Position numbers and translations under genes: made by a program. A stretch of DNA of 64,000 nucleotides from Atrina japonica (Eukaryota; Mollusca; Bivalvia; Pterioida; Pinnidae), in NCBI GenBank assembly GCA_030159075.1, contig BROG01000465.1, positions 248,001 through 312,000 on the forward strand. The letters are read 5' to 3'. Each line of letters starts with the position of its first letter. Within the stretch, counting starts at the first letter, position 1. The notes under the pieces were generated by a model. That model was not told the DNA's origin and ran no database searches. It saw nothing but the letters and a program-made list of their open reading frames with translations. This document shows positions 1 through 11,200 of this stretch, piece by piece.

Positions 1-937
1 ATATGGACATTCGTCTGATAAGATTCACCTATTCATATCTGAATAAATAATCGCAAATCCTTCGTTCATATGTTTATTTATCTTTGATGTGTATTTCTCC
101 GGGCAAGTATTAAATATTCGATTTCCTTCGTGTTTGAACTGAAGTATGAATAATATAAAACTATACCTGCCATTATAATTGTGTTGCGAGAAATGAATAT
201 ATCAGAAAATATTTACATCGGTGTGCTATTTGTAAAATGCAATATGCTAGTTATATAGACAATATATATATATATAATCAAACTCATTAAAAACCCACCT
301 GTTAATATAGACCACCTTTACTTTTGCCTTTTCCTTTGAATGGACTTTAATGACAAGTTTGACTATAAAAGAAATTTTTTTAGGCATTTTCTTTGAAATT
401 AACATTTCCTCTGATAAAACCGATAATAATAATTAATATACATAACTTTAATAATAATCATAACAAAATAATTAATTGTCTTCTTAATATTAATATTTTT
501 AACACTGATATTCTTGAGTCGTAGATAAACTTTTCGTTTACTTTCATGCCGATAACCTGCCATATCTTGAAATAAAAAATAGTAGTAGTCTCTAGTATAT
601 TCAAACGCACACATAAAATCGGCAGTACATGTAAAATCATTTCAGATCCACCAAACTAGTTCATCATGCAAAATATTACAAATATTCATCCGTGAAAGGT
701 TAATATATGCAAGTAAAGCAATACAGGGTCATGGGCCAAAGCTAACCTGCAATATATACATCTAATTTTACAAATGTTTCCCTTTATATTGTTCTCTCGG
801 GATGAAGCGTGTAGTGTTAAATTCTGTGCAAAGATTCATTTCCAGTAAGTCTACATATAGATTTGCCCTTTCGAAGCACATTGAATGATAATTTATGTGT
901 ATTTGCAACCTTTTTAAACTCTTCCTTTTTCTTCCAG
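1..937. other. AT-rich stretch upstream of gene 1's first recognised coding exon
   Basis: I see no coding exon here on either strand; the open frames are short and lack codon bias or splice-site support. A polypyrimidine tract and acceptor (ending CTTCCAG at 937) close the stretch, so it should be the end of an intron or contain an untranslated 5' exon of gene 1. No promoter could be identified with confidence. Confidence 0.4.
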
Positions 938-1139
938 GGCATATGGGGCAAGAGTATGACACGATCTTTGCATTCTAATCCAAAGATGCCCAGAAATGGA
1001 CATAAAAGAGGTTTCAGAAAACCAAGACCCAGTAAGATGCGCTGGTACTTGATAATCGGTCTTAGTGTCCTGATTGTGGCCATTACGGTTGTTGTCATAT
1101 CTTTGGCTGTTCACTTTGCAACCAATGACAACGAAAGCG
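938..1139 (+). CDS. Gene 1 exon: start codon, basic N-terminus and membrane anchor
   Basis: The exon follows acceptor CTTCCAG and ends at donor G|GTTAGT in phase 1. The ATG at 956 opens a 61-codon segment. Residues 1-29 hold many Arg and Lys with no acidic residue. Residues 30-52 form a hydrophobic helix rich in Ile, Val and Leu, starting RWYLIIG. Acidic and Asn residues follow. Strong positive charge before the helix predicts a signal-anchor with the C-terminus outside. Confidence 0.75.
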
Positions 1140-4100
1140 GTTAGTATCACGTGTTCTTTATTGCAGATACCAGTCACGTGGTCTGTATTGTTATAATGCA
1201 GTTTTAATGTAACTTCAGAAAACGTTTAGATATCATCTCATTAAGAAATACGGTATTGTGTTTCTGCTATATTGATGGGGACCTCCGAGGCCAGGTGGTT
1301 AGAGCATCACGTTGTAGGCCATGAAGTCTATCACATCTGGGTTCGAGTCCCATGTTAAGTTGATTTTGTGAAAAGGTCTGCCATTTGCGGAAGACCGGTG
1401 GTCTCTTCCAGAGTACATTGTAACCGGGTTCTCGTTATCACCACATGCCTAAAATGATTAAATGTGGCGTAAAATAAAGATTGAATGCAAATTCTATTAT
1501 CTAATTGTTTTATGTTTCACCAAGATTTTCCCTCTCATATTGAGATGGAGATGTCAACAGCTATAAGTGAAATGCTGCGACCTGTGTTATGTACTTACAT
1601 CATTGCTTCCTTTACGTTCCACGCCTACCGTTAAATGGGGCCTCATCGTAAAGGTCATTTCCTTTCAGTCGCTACCTTTTAAAATAACCCTAGACATGAA
1701 CCGGTACCGGAAATCTAACCGGGACTTTTCGCTCGCAAGTTGGACGCTTTATCATTAGCGCACAGTGAGCCGTATGGGTTTCGAATATTCATAGGTACTT
1801 CTTCATTTTTACTTTTATTCATCTCTGATGTAGGTGGTAGCATAGAAAATAATACAAAAACTAACGGTTCTCTGTTGTGTACATATTTCATTATTTTATT
1901 TCTAAATGCTTTTGTATTTATTCGTTACACAAATAGTCGCCGAAAGGTATATATGAAAACGACAACCATTTCTGGCCGATACTAGTTGAATCAATACTCA
2001 AATTACATGTAACGAATACGCCACAATCACAATTATCACTTAAAATATTATAAACATAATACCAAAGTTATAAAACTATTTTTTCTTAAATCAAACCTTT
2101 TTTGTCAGTTAAACCCATTTTTTTCTCTAGTAAATGCAAGTTATTGAGAAAACTAGGTTTCCGTGGAGAAAAAACTAGGTTAATCTGGAGAAAAACTTGG
2201 TTTAACTTATTACTGTGATCTTGGTGAACTATAATGATAACATTGCAATGAGTCGGATCTAATATTCGTATCTTAGCCGATACTGCCAGTTCGAAGATTT
2301 ACAGTATTACAGTTATGCATACAACTTCTATATTATAAATGATATGAACACCTGCAGTGCTTTAACATAAAAATCAGTTTATGACATCAGATATTTTTCA
2401 ATTTCTAATTGACAAGCTCGGTGAATTCATATATCGCAAACAAAATATGAATAAATATGCACGTGCCATTTCACAGAGTAAAAAGTATCAAATTAAAAAT
2501 TTAGCCAGAGTGAGCAGAATAGGAATTTTAGTCTTTGTTTCAGCGTTATTACTGTTTGTGCCAAATGTATATAAATGGTTGGTCCAATTCTTATATAACT
2601 TAACAGATTCACGTTTTTAAACGTTTCTTTTTCCGTTCGTTTAAATGAATTTTTATTTTGCAGATAAAATTCAGCAAGAAGAAGTAGAGACTTTTCATTT
2701 TGGTAAGTGTTATAATTTCTTCTTATCATCATTAAAACGGGTTATGGAGCCGACCTATCTCAGTCGGTAGCGCGCTCGACTCTTGATCGTGAGGTCGTGA
2801 GTTCGACTCCAGCCGACGGCAGGTTGGTTTCTTGTCTTTCGGATGAGAGTAAAAACCGAGGTCTCGTGTCACAGTAGGTGTCGGCACGTTAACGAACCCT
2901 TACTGCTCAATGGCCGTAAGTGCGGAGCATAGGCCAAAATTCGAAGCCCTTCATCGGCATTTAGTGACGTCTCCATATGAGTGAAAAATGTTTGGGTGGG
3001 ACGTTAACCAACAATAAACAAAAGAAAGAACTGGTTATGTGATGGGTGATCAGGGCCCGAAGTCTCCAAATTTACTCAATACTCAAGCTCAACTTTTATT
3101 TCATTATTTTGACGATACAATCGTTTGTGAAAGCTTTAGCTTTGAATAATTAGGAAACATTTTTATTTTTCATCATTCACATATAAATATTTATTTGTGT
3201 CACACATGATTTTTCTGTAAAAATTAATAAATATGTTGATTAAGGTACTCAAAATTAGAATACGTACTCATACAATTTTTTAATATTTCTGAATTTTTTT
3301 TCAAATGAGTAATAATTATTTACACTTGTATACCGTCAATATACAAACATGTCCGTTTACAGAATAAAGTTTGTAGGTTTTTTACCTTAAAATCATGAAA
3401 AGTTTAGCTTGAGTGCAAGGTAAAATTAGGTGACTTCGGGCCCTCAACTCACCAAATTTAATGCAGCTATTATTGTCACCCCTCTCTCTCTCTCTCTCTC
3501 AGCAGTCTGAAGCATATATAAAAACAAAAACTCTCTCAGCAGTCTGAAGCATATATAAAAACAAACTCTCTCTCTCGGCAATCTGAAGCAAATATAAAAA
3601 CAAACTGTCACTCAGCAATCTGAAGCATATATAAAAACAAACTCTCTCTCTCAGCAGTCTGAAGCATATATAAAAACAAACTCTCTCTCAGCAGTCTGAA
3701 GCATATATAAAAACAAACTCTCTCTCTCAGCAGTCTGAAGCATATATAAAAATTTGGATTTCGACACGATTATATTTTTCTCTATGAAGATATTCAATAA
3801 TTTAATTCTCCTGATACGGTTATTTTATCTTGAAATGTCTTTTTTTACATTTTTAATAGGTAAAGGTACAAGAAAACCTATAATTACCTCAACAACCCAA
3901 TCAATGTCTTCATCACAACGAACAAGCACGGGTATGCGTATTTCTATAAATAATGGACAATGAAAATTATATCACTAAATGTTATTATCATTTTCTGAGT
4001 TTTTCGTATCCTGACACCCTTCATAATGTAATTCATTCTTGAAGAGGTGAAGACCATACCATATGAACGTACATTGGCTAATACTCCCATAAAAAATTAA

Positions 4101-7100
4101 AGTTTGGTGCTTAAGTTTTGTTTTATGCAGAGTAACTGAAAAAAGTTACTGACCTACCCCACATTAGAGACAAGCTCTAGATAACTATCTCTAATGTTCA
4201 TATTATCTTCAATGATTCTGAATGTTTTATCTTTATACTTTATCGTTCTTGATTCTCTTACATTAGGTCAAACATCGACCATAAAGATATCAAAACCAAC
4301 ATCACATTCAAGTACAATGTCCGTTCCTGGAACTCCTCCGACGATTGCCGATCTGTCTACCTCCCCCTACAAATCCATCACAACCGAAACTACAGTAAAT
4401 AGTAAACCCATAACAGCAAGGTCAACGTCAACAGGTAAGTACAGTGCGTATGCAAATATATATGTTTAAACTCACAGTTTTTACGCCTGTTTGTTGATGT
4501 TTTTAAAAAATATTATAAAATTAATAAAATTAAATTTGATGAATGAAACATTCACAAATACAAGTATGTTTCTTAGAAAAAGTAAATTTTATTGGAATCA
4601 ATTTTTAAATATAACTTGGTTCTTCTTGTTTACAAGTCTAAATGTTGGTGATCCTCATATTTCTTTTTATTTAAACAAACAAGAAAACCATTTTGAAATA
4701 CAATTGTTGTTTCAACAATCAAAGTTATCTAAAAATTTTGTGGGACAATCTGGACAAGTTATGTGGTACAATCAGGACAAAAGATATTAATGACAGAAAC
4801 GATTTTAAGTAAGACTCGTTTGTTCAGTAAACCGAAAAATCGACGAACACTGGTTTGAGTGAAACTGTTTATGCATCGCACACTTGATGGAACGTACCTA
4901 TAAATTTATCTTTAAACGCTCAAATTGTTAATTTTCTATCTAAGTTAAGAACGACGAACCTAATTTATTTCTACAATATATTCTTCGATGAACCTTTTAT
5001 ATATAGCATATGATTCCATAATTTGTTTAACTAGGAAAAAATATCACATAGCAACTAACTTAGATTTTTTATGGAACTCGTCTCAATATATGGTTTCAAA
5101 GACCTAAAAATTCCTTAATTACTTAATGTTATTAAGCATTTCAATATATTAGAAAAAATCGAAAAAATTTATTTTAACATTGTATAAATATGATATAAAC
5201 AATAATCTATATCACAACACCAAATTTATAATAAAAGTAATTAAAAACACCTAGTTACCGTCTGGGTTGTGTCAAACTGTAGTCCTTACAATCACCGTAA
5301 TGCACATTACACATTCTCAAGTATAATTGATTGTTTTTAGATATATTTCAGTCACTTCTGAATTTTAAGCTTTCAATCATATCCATACAAGTATCAATTC
5401 GGTAGTTTTATGCGTCACCCATATTGTTTTAACCATCATGCCTATTATCAGATGTCATTCCGATTAGTCGATGCAGCCTGCGCTAGTTTGTGCGCATAAG
5501 ACTAAATTTTTAAATTAGGATTTTCATCCTCAATTCTATATATTAAATGTAATGGTATCATTCCTGTCGTTGTCAGGGTACCAAATCTGAATTTCATTTT
5601 TTTGTTTTGTTTTGTTTTCAATTCTATCACATATCTAATAATGTGACACTGAAACCTCACAATATTTACATAATGAATCAAAATCTCTTACAGAGTTGTC
5701 GGTCTTTGCACTCTCGACCAATCTCTGTCAACGTCTCGATTTTTCAAGATAAATAAATGTACTCTAGATTTTGCTCTTTGTAAGGTATTGCCTTTTTCAT
5801 ATATCGTAAGTTTTTGCATAAAATAAAATACTATTTGAGGCAAAAACTTTGAGCCAAAACTTTTTGAGCCAAAAACTTTGAGCCAAAACTTTTTCAAAAT
5901 GGCTATAAATATAGCGACTGGTTACATGACCACGTGCTTTGGGTACTGATTTTTAAATGTTGACAAAGATTGATCGAGATTGCAAGGACCGACAACTCTG
6001 TGTAAGATATCCATTGAAGCAGAATAATGCCAGTCTCAAAGTGTATCTCATTCTAACCGAATCCCGTGATTTTATTTTTATTCTTCCTGTAAATTCTTAT
6101 ACTTTTCTTTTTCATATAGACACTACACAAAGGACTTCATCGATATCATCGACTTCACAGTCCTTTGCATCGACCACAAAAATAGACTTGACATCAAGTC
6201 CAAAAGAAAGTACAACTGGTGATATAAATAGATCTAACGTAACGTCTGACGTAAATAGTGTCTCGTCGACATCTGCTATTGGTTCAACCGATGCAACGAC
6301 CAATAATGTTCAAACCACTCAGGGCACAGACAAAATCACGAAAACGGATAGAACGGGTCTGAAGTCCACCTCAACCGATTTACCTAATGGTAGAACAACC
6401 ACGCATAGTATTTCCACATTTACGCCGATTTTACAACCCGGTAAGAAATTGATATTTTCGATAATAACTGATTTTTTAAAAAATTTGTAACATATACAAA
6501 TACATATGATGCATATAAAAATCAAATAGAAACAGAATTCATTGTACATTACATTCCAATTTATTACATAATGTGTTTTAAAACGTTAAATATGTTCATT
6601 GGTAATCAGTGACATTTTGGGCGATCAAAATCTGGTCACTGGAGGGTAATTTAAATATTTATATGATAATGATTGAAGTCACCTTTTAAGTTGATCATCT
6701 GATCACAATAAAAAGTCAACAAATAACTGTACAGTCAACATAAATCTATGGTTTGATTTTTTTCTGTTTTTCTATTCCAGTGATATCAATCAAAGGCACA
6801 GACATTGTCCTTCCATTTTCCTCTACCTCACTAAGCATGACGTGTTTTGCCATTAACGTGAAGAACTGGATGAATCTGAAAATTATTCGCTTCTATGAAA
6901 ACACTGATTTAACTCTAGTAGAAGTGAGAGCTGGAATCGATTATCCAAGCGTTTACGTAGCTGACGTCAACTTTACGTCGGAAGTTTCCTATAAACAAGA
7001 CGCATTAATGGTGACGTTAAAGTCGGAAGCAGTGGATTGTGGGTATATAGGAAATTATACTTGTGTTTTAACGACGCCGGAAAGTGTATTCCGTAATAAT

Positions 7101-8144
7101 ACAGAGGTTCGCGGTAATTACATTTTTATTCTTAACATCAGATCTTTACTAGGTTGTTTAACCTTTTTATCAGCTATCATTTTTAAAGTGGGCATTCTTA
7201 AGATGGATTTGGCAATACATTTAAATTTATTATTTTGGTCTTCAAATGATACCAAGTTTTCTTGCGGAAATATACATTTATACATGTACAGTAAAACCTG
7301 CTATAGCGGCCACCTCTATATAAGGATTGCCTGTTTATAAAGGCCAGTTTGGTCAAGTCCCTTGGCTGCATACTTCAACTAAGTTGAACCTGTGTATAAG
7401 GGTCACCTGCATATAAAGGTCAATATTTTATGGTCCCTTGGGTGGCCCCTATATACAGGTTTCACTGTATATATATATATATCTATTCTGATTTAAATGC
7501 AAACATTAATTCGTTGAAAAATGGTAAGATTTGCATGACAATATCAAGGTAATCTATCATCTAGTAACATTTTTATTTACATGTATTTTCTACAACACTT
7601 TGAAATCATGATTACAAGTCCTTAAATGCATTTATTTTATCTATTTATCAACACAGTAACATTACAGCAATTAATATTACAAATAAAAACGCAGGTCTGG
7701 AAACTAAAACGAACTTGACACCACATATATTTAAATGTATGGTATATTAGCGTCTATAAACACACCTAAATTATTTTGAGGAAATTTGTTTCAAGAATCC
7801 AAAATTGGTCATTATACATCACGATATCTTGGTAATGGCGTTGACACAAAATTTAATGGTCGCTGGCACGTGTCGTACCTATTAACCGGGATACATGTAT
7901 AATAAATTTGGTGACACAATTATTATTTCGTTAACCGATATATTTCTAAAGATTTACTACACTTATCAAATATGGGCCATATACGTTAAGGTGGGAATCA
8001 CATACGTATTGTGAATATGCGGAGAATGAAAGATGACCTGGTCAAAATAATATATCATATCAAATGGAATATAGTCTTTACTTGTCCATTCTAAGGCAAT
8101 GACTATCTCAGATTATAGCAGGAGTACACATACACACACACTCA

Positions 8145-8220
<76 letters not shown>

Positions 8221-11200
8221 TATTATTGAAATGACACCAGATACAGGAAAGGATTATAACCTATCATCTAACCACATTAACAGATATTTTTATTAATTAC
8301 CTTAAAATCTGCTGAACCTCGGTTTACGTACCATGCATAGGATGAATAATCGTTTTAGGAATTATGCCATAAACTTGATATTATACAATCAAAATAATAT
8401 AAATGCATTTATGATTATCTTAAACAATTCTTTTAATTGAAAATAATTCAAGATAGTCCCCAAAAGTGTGAGTAAGGACAGTGAAGGATTCAACTAATGC
8501 TCGTTTCATTTTTTGTATGCGGTACGCGTTACATTTTTAGTTAATTTTCTTCTCATATAACAGCTTGACGTACGGCTTAGATCATATTTTCAGAAGGTTT
8601 GCATTTATTTAGATTTATAATTAGGTACTATCACGTTTGTACTTGATAACCATAAAATTTAATTTTCAGTCCGACGAAATGAAACGTTGTTATTAAGAAA
8701 TATATTATTTGTCGTAAAGATAAACTTGAAAGATTCATTATTTACACTTCGTTATAGATGACCGCCATGTATTTAAGGCAAAAATGAAATATCAATCAGA
8801 TATTATAATAATTCAAAATAGTAATATTTTGCGGTAATATTGATTGAAAATATATATTATAAACATAATTCCCAAGTTCTAATGCTTACGACGATTGTTT
8901 CTGTCAATTAGTCTTCATCGATTGAACTCCAATTTAAGATAGACGTACAATTTCCAAAGAGGAAGTGGTATCATACAAGGTCAAATAATTAATATAAAGC
9001 CAAATCCGTCTAAGCGTAACCGTAACCACTATAAAAAGAAGTATCACATATTTTATCATTTTTACAAATTCATATCATAATATTACTACATGTGTATATA
9101 ATTGATAATATTCAAAACAATAATTTAAAAATTTTTTTTTACAAAATATTCGGTAGGTAAACTAAATATTGAGATTCTGTCTTGATATTCTACATGTTCG
9201 TTTCTATCACATAATCTCATAAGTGCCTATAATATCTATAGATATAGTTATATATCTCCACAACAGTATATTTTGTTTATCATAAAATCTCCTGGAGAAA
9301 TATTATTAGGGCCTCGCATTGTAAGCTACTTAAGGATTGTTCTAAATGCCTATATATGTTACAGTCAAAATACGGATGTAACAAAATGAGTAGACACAAC
9401 TTTATCAAAAACGGTTAGGTAGTGAGCAGACGGTCCGAAGTCATAATATGTCTGATGATGGACGACGGAGACGGGAAGTGCACCTGGAACACATTGTCAA
9501 TAACGGAATAAAATAATGTGTTGAGCGCTCTCACAAAAATGGTAATGTTACACGACGTTACATGTGTTCTAGGTGCAGAAAAATTCTGTATGCTTGTATG
9601 TATGACGTACCAAAAGGATCGTTGTTTGATAAAAGCAAGGGAAAGGACAGGATTCCAATTACAGAAAATGCAGAACTCTAATCAAAATCTATATTTGAAG
9701 ACTTATTATTGTAATTCAAACAAATGTTTAACATGATTTCATAAACTCTCAGTTGTTGAAAATTCGATCAAAATATTTTTATAACACATATAATTACTTT
9801 TGCAATAAAAGCGTAAATAGTCTGTCAAATTGAAGTGAAACAAATACCAAAACCAGTACTAGAATATCCATGACTACTGTTCGGGTTGATTATTTAAAAA
9901 TATTCTATCCGTCTCCATTTTCCGCCATGGTCCACTAGAAAAGTCATACGACGCGCACGATATGCACGAATGAGAGGAAAGTCGATCTGACGTTCGCAGA
10001 CCAAATTCATGCAATGTATTTGCCTGGGGTGAATTAAGCGATTTCGATTGTATGAAATTGTGGTTTAAGGGGGGCATTAACAGGGTGGTAAAGCAGGTTT
10101 ACCAAATGAATAGCAATCATGACGTGTCGTCCTTACGCCTGTTTTGCATTTTAGCCACCCTCCTGGGGTTTTTGTTTGGGGGGGGGTGCATTTTTCATCC
10201 AATCTTTAAACTACTTGCAGTATTTTCTCCAAAATCTAACATTCAAATAATCCACATAAACCTAATTTGAGATTAATATTCAGTGCTATCTATTGCAAGA
10301 TTCAATAATTATTCTCATATTTTTCAGCGGTACATACAGAACCTGAATTGGTTATTTCTACAAGTATTGTTGAAGGACAGAATGTCACTTTGCAGTGTTC
10401 ATCTGAAATTCCAGGAACAAATGGAAGTATAAGGTGGAAAGTCCGTCCCCCGGGTTTGAAAAAATACTTTGACTTAAGCCTGTCTCCACTTACATCGATA
10501 TCATACACAAATTGTTCGACTAAAATGAACAGTGTTCTAAGTTTTACCACTCAAATGCATGACAATTCCTCCTTCTTCCGGTGTGAGATCAGTAACAAAG
10601 CAGACGACAACAGTGTCTACAGTTCTACAGAATCACAGTTTTTGGTTGTTCCAAGTAAGTAAACGATATGAGATGATAATGTTTATTGATATAAAACACT
10701 TTCTTTGGAATTTGCCATGACAACCGGCAACTGTAAAACACCTCTTGGTGGAGGTAACAAAATAGCTATTTTATAATTACATGAAATTATATAAAAGAAT
10801 TTATTTAACTTATTCGTTATAGCAAACTAGTTTATCAGTAACATGGCTGTGGCCATTAGAATAGGCGAGAAGAAAATAATCATTGCACCAAAGAAAGGTC
10901 CACCGGCATTGCACGAATTAAGTGTTTTAAATTAGTACTAATCGCTACGCAGCCATGGAGGCATCAGATTTATCTAGGATACGATGGGAAGTCTCGAAAT
11001 TTTGTAAAAACAAACAATAGTAAACTTTTTAATCTGAATCGTATTCAGAGAGATTTCCTGATAATCACACACAGAAATTGTTCAGTTTCAAGAATGTTGA
11101 TGTTCACCGCACTTGAGAGGTTTTCATGGAGCATTCGCGACGGTTGTGGCATGTTTACAGGGGACGCTGACTCCTTCCGGACACCCGGTCCCATCCCATT

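Noticed and set aside
1834..1867. Possible extra gene 1 exon (TGATGTAG acceptor, frame-compatible GSIENNTKTN)
   Set aside because: Phase fits, but the donor (G|GTTCTC) is weak, and the acceptor lies at the edge of a repeat piece shared with 11.6 and 19.0 kb.
2746..2822. Intact tRNA-Lys gene
   Set aside because: Acceptor-stem ends do not pair and the sequence continues into a SINE body repeated elsewhere.
8099..8296. Thr/His repeat protein
   Set aside because: It is translation of a CA microsatellite.
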